Notes: generated from the letters alone by a model not told the origin. A stretch of DNA of 64,000 nt from Desulfopila aestuarii DSM 18488 (GCF_900143695.1 NZ_FRFE01000002.1:248001-312000); one strand, 5' to 3'; shown: positions 24,991-34,792, counted from the stretch's first letter. Numbers and translations are program-made.

Positions 24991-25201
24991 CTTCAGCCTC
25001 TCAATGTGAGTTGTTTTGCAAGTTCACAGTCGTGAAAAAAGGTTATTTTCTCCAATACATTGAGACGTTGTCCCAGATCAAAGTTGATCTGGTATGCTTG
25101 CTGTAATTGCAAGGTTACCTGTCTCAACGCTTTGCTCTGACTGTGGGTAAACCTTTTTCTTCTGCAGTATAAACCACCCGTTTATCAGCCTTCCGGAGTA
25201 C

Positions 25202-25939
25202 TCAGGATTCCTGAGCTTCCAGACTCTTCATCCACTGTTTCTCAAGTTTTATCATCGCCTTGGTCACTTTCTCAGCATGGCTTTTTGCAAGTCGCGCAGC
25301 CAGTTCACCATCGCGACGTTTCAAAGCGTCGAAGATTTCTTCATGGTCCTGATCATCGTGGACCTGGAAATCTTCAGGCTGAATATTGACTGCGAAGACT
25401 TCCAGAAAATCGAAGATAATCTGCATGAAACGAAGGTAGATCTCGCTACCGGTGGCTATTGCGACGAGCCGGTGAAAATCGGAATGGAGTTGGATGCGAA
25501 GTCTCAGGTCTCTGGTTGCACCTGCATCATGCACCACCGCTTCCATTTCCGTCAGCTGCTCGTCTGTGGCGTTCTGCGCAGCCAGACGGAATACTTCCGG
25601 TTCGAGGAGAAAACGCGCCTGGGTCAGATCAGCCATGGAGAGTTTGCCAATCCGGAGCAGGTCTTCGAGGTTGTCCCTGATCGAGATATTGCTCAGATCG
25701 GTGACGTAGGTACCGCCGCGGCTGCCTCTTCGGACATCCAGAAAACCCTGGATCTGGAGGGCCCTCAGGGCCTCGCGCAGAACCGGCCGGCTTACGCCTA
25801 ATTGCAGCGACAAATCTTTTTCACTTGGCAGCGATTGACCAGGTCTGAAATCACCACGAAAGATTGCATCTTTTATGGATTTCATTGCCTCCATATACAG
25901 ATTCTGGGGCCGTCCGACATTTCGAAGAGGTAATACCAT
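25202..25939 (-). CDS. GntR/FadR-family regulator (FCD domain)
   Basis: The 245-residue protein has a winged helix with the GntR pattern (FRPGQSLPSEKDLSLQLGVS, RPVLREALRALQ, about 28-72) followed by an all-helical FCD ligand domain (about 95-235) whose histidines (HSDFHRLV and HAEKV) are probably metal ligands. FCD regulators sense small organic acids. It is divergent from iorAB copy 2, so it is probably its repressor; the shared 212 bp hold a good promoter toward iorAB. Confidence 0.93.
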   Translation of the reverse strand: MVLPLRNVGRPQNLYMEAMKSIKDAIFRGDFRPGQSLPSEKDLSLQLGVSRPVLREALRALQIQGFLDVRRGSRGGTYVTDLSNISIRDNLEDLLRIGKLSMADLTQARFLLEPEVFRLAAQNATDEQLTEMEAVVHDAGATRDLRLRIQLHSDFHRLVAIATGSEIYLRFMQIIFDFLEVFAVNIQPEDFQVHDDQDHEEIFDALKRRDGELAARLAKSHAEKVTKAMIKLEKQWMKSLEAQES

Positions 25940-25989
25940 ACTGTTCCAGTAGCGTCATTTTTGGTGACAAATTCGATTAATAAAAAAAC

Positions 25990-26018
25990 TTGACACACCA
26001 TACCAAATTCTATAATAC
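25990..26018 (+). promoter_or_regulatory. Sigma70-type promoter of iorAB copy 2
   Basis: TTGACA, a 17-bp spacer and TAATAC. TGTCAA 3 bp downstream mirrors the -35 TTGACA, giving a wide dyad that could serve the FadR-type regulator. The leader to the ATG is about 125 nt. Confidence 0.6.
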
Positions 26019-26151
26019 TTTGTCAAACATCAAAGGTCATACGTTTAACATATTAAAAATGGCTCCCAGTAAAATGGGTGCCAATGTGAAACATCAACGT
26101 GGATGAAGGGGTTTTGACATCCATTACAGAAAAACAGCAGGAGGCCAGATC

Positions 26152-28647
26152 ATGAAAAAAAATAAAATACAAGTACTGTGCGAACAGGAAGCGGGCCAGG
26201 CCGAGGTACTTCAGGGAAATATTGCTTTTGCGGTTGGTTGTGTGCGGGCAGGAATACACAGCGCAGATGGTTATCCAGGAACCCCCAGCACTGAAGTCAT
26301 CGACCGTGGTCTGTCACAGGTGCAGGACAAGATCACTGTCGGTTGGTCGTTGAACGAGGCAGTTGCAACATCCGTTGCTTTCGGCCACACCCTGGCCGGT
26401 CGAGATTCGATTGTCACCATGAAAATCCCCGGCCTCTTCCAGGCTGGCGATATTTTCACCAGTTCTTCATTTTTTACCGAGGAGCGTGGCGCACTTATCT
26501 ATTTCATCGCCAGTGATTTTGCCCCCAGCTCCACCCAGCACTTAGTCGACCCCCATTATCTCTTCAAAACCTGCTTCCTGCCTGTATTTGAACCCCGTAA
26601 TCACCAGGAAATGCTGGAAGCCGCAGGTATCGCTGCCGATATCGGCCGACGATACAAGACTCCAGTCGTCGTGCTCGCCTCCGGTGGACTCTGCCATAGC
26701 GAGGGCTTGGTTAAGTTGAATCCGATTCAGAGCCGTGAGCCACTGGCGATGGACAAGAATTTACGCGCCTTCAACCTGTTGCCGGGTATGGCACGCAACA
26801 ATTACGATACAGTCCTGACTGAGCGGATGCCTGCCCTCATGAAGATGGTTGAGGAATCTCCTTATAATGAATGGATTAAAGGCTCAGGTAAAATCGGCAT
26901 CATTACCACCGGCATCAACACCGCCTTTGCCCTCGAAGTAAAGGAAGCCTTCGGCGAAGATATCGATATCCTGTCGCTTGGTTTCACCAACCCTCTTCCC
27001 AAAAAACTCATTCAGGAGTTCCATGCGGCAATTTCTGGAAAAGTCTATGTCATTGATGACGGTTACAAGTATCTCCAGGAAGAGCTCACACTCATGGGCC
27101 TTCAGGTTTACGGTAAAGAAGAATTGGCACCTCGTACCGAATATACACCCGCTGCAATAGCAGAGGTTCTCGGACGTGAAATAACGACCAAGGGAGCTTC
27201 GCTGGCCCCTGTTAAACGTCCGCCGATGATTTGCCCAGGTTGCCCATACGGCCTGTTCGCTCAGACCGTTTCCACCATGAAGCGACGCGGCAAGCTGGAA
27301 GCCATTTTTGGCGATATCGGCTGTAATGCCCTTCTCTATTTCATGAACTCCCTTGATACCGGTCTTGCCATGGGTGCAAGTGAGGCCAAACGTATGGGAT
27401 TTGTTCTCTCCCGCCCGGAAATGGCTGACAAGTGCATCAGCGTGCTAGGCGACGGTACTGAGTGCCACAGCGGTATGGACGCAACCCGCAATACCGTCTT
27501 CCGCAATGTACCTGGCGTAAAAGTTGTTCTCGACAACTACTGGACAGCCATGACCGGTGGCCAGCCCTCCCCGTCCTCACCAGTCAACCTTGCTGGAGAT
27601 CCATGTCGGTTCGATCTGCTTAAGGCTCTTGAAGGTACCGGCACCAAAACTGTTGCAGTTAATGCATACGATCGTAAAGAGTTGCAAACCGGTTTGCGTC
27701 ATGCCTTGAAAGATGCCGCAGAAGGACAGTTCACAACCCTGGTCGTTCGCGGCTGCTGCCTGAAAAAGCTGCCTGCAGCACAAAAAGGCATCCGTTTGAA
27801 GATCAACGAGGAGAAATGCGAACAGTGTGATTCCTGTCTCATCTGTTCAGGAATCGAGAAAGGACCAAACGGGTTCCCACAGTTCAACAATCTCTGCTCA
27901 GGCTGCGGCGAACAGGGCAATGCCTGCATGCAGATGTGTCCTCACAAAGCGATGGAACCCCTTACCGAAGCTGATAAGGTCAAAACCAGTGCCGCACGTT
28001 TTGATGAGCCACCCGCCCTGACAGATGTTCGTCTGGACCGGAACTCACTGCCCGCCAGGTTGAGTCTTGCTATTCGCGGAGTTGGTGGCCAGGGCAACCT
28101 GTTCTTCGGCAAAGTGCTCACCCAGGTCGCTTTCTTAAGTGGTTATGGCGAAGAGAACATTGTCAAGGGTGAAACCCATGGCATGGCCCAGATGGGCGGG
28201 CCGGTTATCAGTACCTTTGCCTGTGGCAAAGTTCACAGTCCGGTACTGCTGCCAGGCGAAGCTGACTGTTTGATCGCCATGGAAATGAGCGAGATACTCC
28301 GACCGGGTTTTCTTGAGCTGCTGCGCCCGAACGGTACTATCCTCGCGGCCAAAACAGTTCTGGTACCGCAGGGTATGGATAAAAAAGATTACCCGGAATT
28401 GGACGCTATCAGAAAGGCAACGGAAGGCTTCAAATTAATCGAAATCGACGTCCTTGAGGCAGCGCTTGGACTTGGCGACACAACCGGTCGCATCGCTAAC
28501 GTTGTTATGATGGGCGCCTTGAGCATGATGGCTCCTTTCAATCAGATCCCAGATCAGGTTTGGCTCAGAGCCTTGAAGCAGGTCACACCTGCTCCGGCCT
28601 GGGGTGGCAATTACCAGGCATTTCTTGCAGGGCGAAAACTTCTGTAA
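26152..28647 (+). CDS. Indolepyruvate:ferredoxin oxidoreductase, fused IorA-IorB (copy 2)
   Basis: The 831-residue paralogue of copy 1 has the same layout: YPGTPSTEVIDRGLSQVQD in the pyrimidine domain, LGDGTECHSGMDATRNTVF as TPP motif (near 433), CEQCDSCLIC and CSGCGEQGNACMQMC as cluster motifs (about 555-610), then the IorB part with GVGGQGNLFFGKVLTQ and KGETHGMAQMGGPVIST. All eight cluster cysteines are kept, so both copies should be active and probably differ in 2-oxo acid preference. GCAGGAGG precedes the ATG. The gene is divergent from a FadR-type regulator and followed by a second ADP-forming synthetase. Confidence 0.95.
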   Translation: MKKNKIQVLCEQEAGQAEVLQGNIAFAVGCVRAGIHSADGYPGTPSTEVIDRGLSQVQDKITVGWSLNEAVATSVAFGHTLAGRDSIVTMKIPGLFQAGDIFTSSSFFTEERGALIYFIASDFAPSSTQHLVDPHYLFKTCFLPVFEPRNHQEMLEAAGIAADIGRRYKTPVVVLASGGLCHSEGLVKLNPIQSREPLAMDKNLRAFNLLPGMARNNYDTVLTERMPALMKMVEESPYNEWIKGSGKIGIITTGINTAFALEVKEAFGEDIDILSLGFTNPLPKKLIQEFHAAISGKVYVIDDGYKYLQEELTLMGLQVYGKEELAPRTEYTPAAIAEVLGREITTKGASLAPVKRPPMICPGCPYGLFAQTVSTMKRRGKLEAIFGDIGCNALLYFMNSLDTGLAMGASEAKRMGFVLSRPEMADKCISVLGDGTECHSGMDATRNTVFRNVPGVKVVLDNYWTAMTGGQPSPSSPVNLAGDPCRFDLLKALEGTGTKTVAVNAYDRKELQTGLRHALKDAAEGQFTTLVVRGCCLKKLPAAQKGIRLKINEEKCEQCDSCLICSGIEKGPNGFPQFNNLCSGCGEQGNACMQMCPHKAMEPLTEADKVKTSAARFDEPPALTDVRLDRNSLPARLSLAIRGVGGQGNLFFGKVLTQVAFLSGYGEENIVKGETHGMAQMGGPVISTFACGKVHSPVLLPGEADCLIAMEMSEILRPGFLELLRPNGTILAAKTVLVPQGMDKKDYPELDAIRKATEGFKLIEIDVLEAALGLGDTTGRIANVVMMGALSMMAPFNQIPDQVWLRALKQVTPAPAWGGNYQAFLAGRKLL

Positions 28648-28674
28648 GAAACAAAGTTAATTCCCGTTTTCATA

Positions 28675-28705
28675 GACAATTTCGCCGATACCCGGCGAAA
28701 TTGTC
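28675..28705 (+). terminator. Terminator-like hairpin after iorAB copy 2
   Basis: GACAATTTCGCCG and CGGCGAAATTGTC form 13 perfect pairs around ATACC, followed by AGATTTTATCC. Partial termination here would lower expression of the downstream synthetase relative to IorAB. Confidence 0.75.
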
Positions 28706-28734
28706 AGATTTTATCCTCCGATAAGTGATGAGTG

Positions 28735-28770
28735 AGACTCCGAGATAGCAGTTGCTGTGTCTCGGAGTCT
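28735..28770 (+). terminator. Second hairpin before the acyl-CoA synthetase gene
   Basis: AGACTCCGAGA and TCTCGGAGTCT pair perfectly with an inner AGCA/TGCT stem. It is not followed by a T-run, so it may be a processing or stability element. Confidence 0.6.
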
Positions 28771-28853
28771 GCATTTACCGGAAGTCCAGGATTACCTGCA
28801 CTCAAATACAACACCGTGGTCCCGGATGGACGCGAAACCAGGAGAAAGTTGTC

Positions 28854-30962
28854 ATGACAATAAATAATGCTACAGCTGTTGCCGCTTCAGAGCGTTCGCA
28901 GCGAATCTATCAATGTCTGTTCCGGCCGCAGAGCATCGCGGTTGTCGGAGCCAGTACTGCCCCTTTGAAGCCTGGTGGACGGGTGTTTAATCTCATCCAT
29001 CAACATGGGTACGCAGGGACTCTCTGGCCGATAAACCCTAAAGCCACAGAACTCCACGGAGTACCGGTTATTCCATCGATTGCCGCCTTACCCTCCGCCC
29101 CGGATCTGGCACTGATTGCCATACCGTCCCACATGGTACTCGATGCAGTCACCGAACTGGCCGAAATGGGCACAGGTGCGGTTATTGTTCTCACCTCTGG
29201 CTTTGGTGAAAAAGATGCTGCTGGTAAAGAGCTTGAAAACAAAATGAAAGAGGTGGCTGATAAAGCCGGTATGGCCCTGATCGGCCCCAACTGCTCCGGC
29301 TTTCTTACCACAACATATAAAGGCAAGTTCGCTGGCATTGTTCCCCAGTTGCCAGGTGGAGATGTGGATTTCATCAGCGGTTCCGGTGCAACGGTTGACT
29401 ATGTAATGGAATGCGCCGAGGCCCGTGGACTCTCGTTTGGAACCGTCATCAATCTCGGTAACTCTGCTCAATTGGGCGTTGAGGATCTGCTGAAGATTTA
29501 CGATGAAAACTACAATGAGGATTGTGCCAAGATCCTTATGATTTACATGGAAGCCGTCAAAAAGCCGGCACTCTTGCTTCAACATGCAAGGAGTCTTGGC
29601 AAAAAAGGCTGCGTCATGATTGGCATTAAGTCAGGAGCTACCGAGGCGGGTTCACGGGCCGCTGCCAGTCATACCGGTGCCATGGCCACAAGCGATACTG
29701 CAGTTGAGGCACTGTTTGAGAAAGCTGGCATTATCCGGGTTGCCGGTCGTGGGGCCCTGATCGATGTTGGCTGCGTTGTTAAAGCGGTTAAAGGACGTCT
29801 CTCCGGAAAACGCGTCTGTATCGTAACCGATGCAGGTGGTCCGGGAGTTATGCTGGCCGATGAGCTGAACCGGGCGAAAATGGAACTCCCTGCTCTGTCA
29901 GAGAAAACTCTGGAAGAGCTTGCCAAAATCCTGCCGGCAGAGAGTTCGATCATTAATCCTATTGATGCTCTGCCGTCCCGTACGGATAAACAGATTGAGG
30001 CTATCATCCGCGTCCTGGGTGAACTCGAAGCGGATAATCTAGATGCCATCGCATTTCTCACAGGCGATTCAGGCCTTTCCGACAATGCCGCAATCTATCA
30101 GGCGATATCCGATGCGGCACCCAAGAGCCCGATTCCGATCCTGCCGATGCTGAGCTCGCTTACCTCTTGCGGCGAGAAGATTGACACCTTCATCCGACAG
30201 GGCAATGTCTTCTTTCCAGACGAAGTGGGAATGGCGACTGCCGTAGGCAAAGTCGCCGGTTACTTCGAACCGGTTGAGGTAACTGACCGTCCTGCCGGCT
30301 ATGACCAGACTGCAATCCAAGAGGCGTTGACTGGAGTTGAAGGTGCCCTTGATCCGGCTATCGTTAAACAGGTGCTTCTTTCTGCCGGTTTTGTTCTGCC
30401 TGAACAAATCGAGGTATTCGAAAAAGAGCAACTTGCTGCACAGTGCCAGCGCATCGGTTTTCCGCTTGTTATGAAGGTCATCGGCCCGCTGCATAAGACT
30501 GATGTCGGCGGGGTCCGCCTCGGCATTGCCAATGAAGAAGACGCCCTGAAGACCTGGACAGAGCTCATGGCAATAAACGAGGCTACTGGTGTTCTCCTGC
30601 AGCCTATGGTAACTGGTCAGGAAGTGATTCTTGGCGCCAGCCTTGAAGGGGAGTTCGGTCATCTCGTCATGTTCGGCCTTGGCGGTATCTATGCCGAGGT
30701 ATTAAAAGATGTACGTTTTGCTCTGGCTCCACTCGCACCAGTGGAAGCACGTCGAATGATAGATGGAATTCGTTGTCGTCCACTGCTTGACGGTGTCCGC
30801 GGTGAGCCGGGAATGAATGTCGATATCCTGTCAGATTTCCTGGTCCGTCTTGGTCATCTCGTTGCTGATTTTCCAGAGATCGCTGAGATCGACCTTAATC
30901 CGGTCAAAGGCACCGGCGATCGTCTCTATGTTGTAGATTCCCGCATCATCATGAAAAAATGA
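28854..30962 (+). CDS. ADP-forming acyl-CoA synthetase, fused alpha-beta order
   Basis: The 702-residue enzyme makes ATP from acyl-CoA, ADP and phosphate. It has an N-terminal CoA-binding domain (LFRPQSIAVVGAS, about 20-120), succinyl-CoA-ligase-like domains (LIGPNCSGF near 141; AASHTGAMATSDTAVEALF near 272 with the probable phospho-histidine) and a C-terminal ATP-grasp beta part (about 480-702; HKTDVGGVRLGI). This alpha-beta order is the common one and is opposite to the copy beside iorAB 1. A longer frame adds 34 residues, but the ATG chosen follows CCAGGAGAAAG. It is probably read from the iorAB 2 transcript through two hairpins, and consumes its acyl-CoA product. Confidence 0.93.
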   Translation: MTINNATAVAASERSQRIYQCLFRPQSIAVVGASTAPLKPGGRVFNLIHQHGYAGTLWPINPKATELHGVPVIPSIAALPSAPDLALIAIPSHMVLDAVTELAEMGTGAVIVLTSGFGEKDAAGKELENKMKEVADKAGMALIGPNCSGFLTTTYKGKFAGIVPQLPGGDVDFISGSGATVDYVMECAEARGLSFGTVINLGNSAQLGVEDLLKIYDENYNEDCAKILMIYMEAVKKPALLLQHARSLGKKGCVMIGIKSGATEAGSRAAASHTGAMATSDTAVEALFEKAGIIRVAGRGALIDVGCVVKAVKGRLSGKRVCIVTDAGGPGVMLADELNRAKMELPALSEKTLEELAKILPAESSIINPIDALPSRTDKQIEAIIRVLGELEADNLDAIAFLTGDSGLSDNAAIYQAISDAAPKSPIPILPMLSSLTSCGEKIDTFIRQGNVFFPDEVGMATAVGKVAGYFEPVEVTDRPAGYDQTAIQEALTGVEGALDPAIVKQVLLSAGFVLPEQIEVFEKEQLAAQCQRIGFPLVMKVIGPLHKTDVGGVRLGIANEEDALKTWTELMAINEATGVLLQPMVTGQEVILGASLEGEFGHLVMFGLGGIYAEVLKDVRFALAPLAPVEARRMIDGIRCRPLLDGVRGEPGMNVDILSDFLVRLGHLVADFPEIAEIDLNPVKGTGDRLYVVDSRIIMKK

Positions 30963-30987
30963 GAATCACTTTTTCATAAATACACTC

Positions 30988-31023
30988 TTCATTGGCGCGG
31001 CCAACAGCGCCCGCGCCAATGAA
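30988..31023 (+). terminator. Terminator-like hairpin after the second synthetase gene
   Basis: TTCATTGGCGCGG and CCGCGCCAATGAA pair perfectly (13 bp) around a 10-nt loop; the following AAATACAAGTTTCCC is only weakly T-rich. Confidence 0.75.
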
Positions 31024-31382
31024 AAATACAAGTTTCCCAGGGGCGTTAGTACGAATTATCACAATTTGATATTATCGTCCTCCACTACCTCCTACCGACA
31101 CGCATAATCTTCCTTACCTATCCTTGGTTTGCAAAATGTCCATTACCAATTTTCACAGGTGTGCAAGTCCTTTCGATGGAAACCAGATCACACCATTTGT
31201 GGTAATTTCGTCAATAACCATTGTGGATATATAAACGATACTATTGGCGCGTCCATTACCTGCAGAATCGTGGAAAACTCAGATAAACTACTCTGTAGTT
31301 AACAATGACCTATAGATTCAATTAAATTGCATTATAGATTGTTTAACGAAAAACAATTTTCAATTACGACGAGGCGACAAAA
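31024..31382. other. Chemoreceptor upstream region
   Basis: No gene was recognised. A dyad ATTGTTT-N6-AAACAAT lies at 31338-31357, about 25 bp before the chemoreceptor ATG, and GAGGCGAC is its ribosome site. No sigma28-type promoter was clear. Confidence 0.35.
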
Positions 31383-33328
31383 ATGCGCTTAACCCTGAAA
31401 AATAAATTTCTTCTACCAAGTCTGTTGCTCATATTTTTTGGAATGGGAACAAGTGGTACCATCTCGTATTACAAAGCAAAGAATGCCATCAGCGATGCGT
31501 TGAATTCACAAATAAATCAGCAAGCTGAAGAGACTATCAACCTGATGGACAGTTGGCTGAACGATCAAAAAAGAGATATCGTTTACTGGAGCAACCGAAA
31601 AGACTTTGTGGGCTTATTAGCAGGGACATCTTCTGCAGAAACCGCTGTAAAAGATCTTCAGGATTTAAAAAAAATTATCCCTACTATATATCAGTAGTAC
31701 TTGCCGATGCCAATGGTATTATCGTCGCTGATCCCAATCAAAAAGATATGACTCAAAAGGATAATATTTCTACCAGGTCCTATTTCCAAACGGCAATAAA
31801 AGGAAACACTTATGTCTCTGAAGTGCTCTTAGATCGAAAAACCAATGTGCCCATCATCGTTATTTCTACTCCCGTCATAAACAATGGAAAAATAATCGGA
31901 ATCATGTTCGGTGTTGTTAACTATAGCGCCTTCAGTGAGCAATTTATCGATACACAAAAAATTGGCGAAAATGGTTACACATTTTCCTTTATGAAGAATG
32001 GAATTACCGTCAGTCATCCAAACAAAGAGAAGGTCTCGAGAGATAACATTGATACCTTGGACTTTGGAAAGAGAATGATGCAAACAAAAAATGGTACGGA
32101 ACTGTATGAGTTCAACGGTGTCAATAAAATTGCCGTGTATAAAACCAACAACCAACTCGCTTGCACCATCGTCATAACCGCTGTGGAAGATGAGGTTTTT
32201 GCTGCGGTCACCTCACTCGGCCGTGCCAATCTTCTGGTAACGGCAGCAGTAATTGTCATTGCCTCATGTATAATATTTTTTATTACAAAATCAGTCGTTA
32301 CCCCAATCAACAGGGTGGTCGACAGCCTGAAAGATGCTGCCCAAGGAGAAGGAGATCTCACCAAAAGAATCGTGATCACAACAGATGATGAAGTCGGCGA
32401 TCTCGGTAAATGGTTCAACCTGTTTGTTGAGAAAATACAGATCATCATTCAGGATATTACCGGTAATACCTCCGAGCTTGAGAATTCATCAGGCAAGCTG
32501 TTGGAGATTTCCAGATCCATGGCACAAAGTGCCGAAGATGCCTCTCATAGGGCAAATACCGTGGCAACCGCGTCAGAAGAGATGAGCGCAAATATGAGCT
32601 CAGTGGCAGCCGCCATGGAACAAGCCACGACCAACATACATATGGTATCCTCTGCCGCAGAAGAAATGACCGTCACCATCAACGAAATTGCCAATAACGC
32701 AGCCAAAGGTAGCCAGATAACGACAAATGCAGTCTATCAGACACAGGAAGCATCCGAACAGGTTGGCGAATTAGGACGTGCTGCTGAAGATATCGGCAAG
32801 GTAATTGAAACGATCACAGATATTTCTGAACAGGTAAATCTTCTTGCCCTCAATGCCACAATCGAAGCAGCCAGAGCCGGCGAGGCTGGCAAAGGTTTTG
32901 CGGTTGTAGCAAATGAGATAAAAGAACTGGCCAAACAGACAGCTGCCGCCACGGGTGAAATAAAAGATAAAGTAACAGGCATTCGCTCTTCTACCAGTAC
33001 TACCGTTAACCAGATCAGAGAAATCAGTGCAGTTGTCAATGAGGTAAACGATATAGTTTCTACAATTGCCTCTGCAGTTGAAGAACAATCGGCCACAACC
33101 AATGAAATTGCCGGTAATGTATCCCAGGCATCAGCAGGACTTATTGAAGTAAATGAGAATGTAGCCCAAGCAAATTCCGTAACTTTGCAGATTACCAAAG
33201 ATATTACTGAAGTGACTTCCGCTTCGGATGAAATATCCAACAGCAGTGAACAGGTGAAGACCAATGCTCTCGGTTTGGCAGAACTTGCAACTCAACTCAA
33301 TAGCCAGGTGAATAAATTTAAAGTGTAA
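31383..33328 (+). pseudogene. Methyl-accepting chemotaxis protein, frameshifted at an A8 run
   Basis: The first frame encodes an N-terminal membrane segment and the start of a periplasmic sensor, then stops at 31697. The same protein continues in the -1 frame from about 31670 ([19 protein letters not shown]) to 33328. If joined it is about 648 residues: TM1 (FLLPSLLLIFFGMGTSG), a Cache-type sensor (about 40-275), TM2 ([18 protein letters not shown]), HAMP ([20 protein letters not shown]) and a signalling hairpin with the conserved tip [20 protein letters not shown]. The break falls in eight consecutive A residues (31667-31674). One extra A restores the frame, so it could be a sequencing error, a slippery site or phase variation. 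The sensor belongs to the type that binds small organic ligands. Confidence 0.85.
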
Positions 33329-33363
33329 TAGCCTCGTAGGGAAATATTTCTCCATCGTTTTCG

Positions 33364-33420
33364 GTCTGAAATGATAAAGGCCATACGTACCCTATGTATG
33401 ATCAGATTGTCATTTCAGAC
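33364..33420 (+). terminator. Hairpin after the chemoreceptor gene
   Basis: GTCTGAAATGA and TCATTTCAGAC pair perfectly (11 bp) with an inner CATAC/GTATG stem, 35 nt after the stop codon. No T-run follows. Confidence 0.55.
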
Positions 33421-33561
33421 ACAACACCTCGTCATCGAGTTTTCTAAAGAAGGTTGTACGTGTCTGCAGAGCCAGTCTGCATGATCAAGCTTGCTTTGCA
33501 AGAAACCGTCTCGTGAGTCCTGTTACAAAAAGCCTGATAACCTCAACCAAGAAGATACGTG

Positions 33562-34503
33562 ATGGAAAAACATAAGATATTTATGGCCGGATCGATGTAT
33601 CCGGGGATACGAACAAAATTTGAAAATGCCTATAATGTTTTCCATATTCAGAGTGAGGCAGATTTTGCATCAATTCCTGACAGCTGGTCGAAAGAGTGTC
33701 GCGTTTTTGTAACAAACAGCGGAACCGGGATTGAACGAAATCATCTAGCCGCATTACCAGGTGTGAAGCTGGTTGCAAATTTCGGGGTTGGGGTAGATTT
33801 GATTGATGTGAACTACTGCACCCAGAACGGGATAGCGGTCTCCAACACTCCTGGAGTGATAACAGATGATGTCGCCGATTTAACCATCGCTCTCTTGTTG
33901 GCCACAGTAAGACGAGTTGTTGCAGCAGACAGATTTGTGCGCGAGCGAAAATGGTTGGAAGGCCATTTTCCGCTTGGCAGTTCCATAAGAGATATGAAAA
34001 TCGGTATCGTTGGCTTAGGGGCCATAGGGCAAGAGGTAGCTCGGCTCTGTAAGGCTTTCGGTTCAGACATAGGCTATTTTGGTCCCCGGCGTAAACCTGT
34101 TGAGTACACTTATTATCAGAGTCTCGAAGATCTTGCATGCTGGGCTGATGTTTTAATCGCCGCCTGCCCCGGTGGAAAGGCAACACAGGGAATCATCTCC
34201 GCACCTGTTCTGGATAGACTTGGACCACAGGGAATTTTTATCAACGTTGCCAGAGGCTCTGTTGTCGATGAGCAAGCCCTGGTGGAACGCCTTGTCAACG
34301 GGGGAATCTGGGGGGCCGGGCTTGATGTTTTTTCGACTGAACCGAATATTCCAGAGGAGTTGCTCAAGCTCGATAATGTTGTGCTGCAGCCGCACCTTGG
34401 GGCAGCAACACATCGTTCAAGATTAAAAATGGGGGAGTTAACCCTTGCCAACGTCGATGCTTTCTTTGCAGGTAAAACATTATTGACACCTGTTAACCTT
34501 TGA
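33562..34503 (+). CDS. D-isomer-specific 2-hydroxyacid dehydrogenase
   Basis: The 313-residue enzyme interconverts D-2-hydroxy acids and 2-oxo acids with NAD(P)H. The Rossmann motif is IGIVGLGAIGQEVARLCKAFG (GxGxxG, near 155). The catalytic set is the Arg in INVARGSVVDEQAL, the Glu in FSTEPNIPEE and the His in LQPHLGAATHRSR. Overall sequence is closest in style to glyoxylate/hydroxypyruvate reductases. GTG one codon upstream is an alternative start; AAGAAG precedes. It stands alone between the chemoreceptor and a receiver-domain relic. The substrate is unknown, but 2-oxo acids are the theme of the whole window. Confidence 0.93.
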   Translation: MEKHKIFMAGSMYPGIRTKFENAYNVFHIQSEADFASIPDSWSKECRVFVTNSGTGIERNHLAALPGVKLVANFGVGVDLIDVNYCTQNGIAVSNTPGVITDDVADLTIALLLATVRRVVAADRFVRERKWLEGHFPLGSSIRDMKIGIVGLGAIGQEVARLCKAFGSDIGYFGPRRKPVEYTYYQSLEDLACWADVLIAACPGGKATQGIISAPVLDRLGPQGIFINVARGSVVDEQALVERLVNGGIWGAGLDVFSTEPNIPEELLKLDNVVLQPHLGAATHRSRLKMGELTLANVDAFFAGKTLLTPVNL

Positions 34504-34531
34504 TCGTCTCGTAAAAATAACGATATACATA

Positions 34532-34711
34532 GAGCTGGCGCAAGCAAGACTACACTTGCACCCTGACATTGTATGCCTGTTTATGTCAGGCTATGCAACT
34601 GATATCATTGTTCACGGTGATCTATTTGAAAAGGGGCTTCACTTCATGGAGAAACCATTTGCTAAAGATGACCTGACGACAAAGGTCCGTAAGATACTCG
34701 ACCAAAAGTGA
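34532..34711 (+). pseudogene. Relic: C-terminal part of a response-regulator receiver domain
   Basis: A 59-codon open stretch with no start codon reads as the second half of a REC domain: LFMSGYATDIIVHGDLFEKG is the beta4-alpha4 region with the conserved switch Ser, and FMEKPFAKDDLTTKVRKILD contains the invariant Lys-Pro of beta5. The pattern with SGY and a long loop is typical of receivers at the end of hybrid histidine kinases. The phospho-acceptor half is absent, and the fragment begins just after the dehydrogenase stop, so a larger gene was probably removed by deletion or insertion. Confidence 0.75.
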
Positions 34712-34715
34712 AGGT

Positions 34716-34751
34716 GCAAAATATAAGGCCCAGACAGAACTGCCCGGGCCT
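34716..34751 (-). terminator. Terminator of the B3/B4-domain gene
   Basis: On the minus strand AGGCCC and GGGCCT pair, with an inner CAG/CTG pair, followed by TATATTTTGC. It lies about 42 nt past the stop codon. Confidence 0.65.
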
Positions 34752-34792
34752 ATAATAAAGGATAACCACAGTATGGGTATGCGACCCTTACC

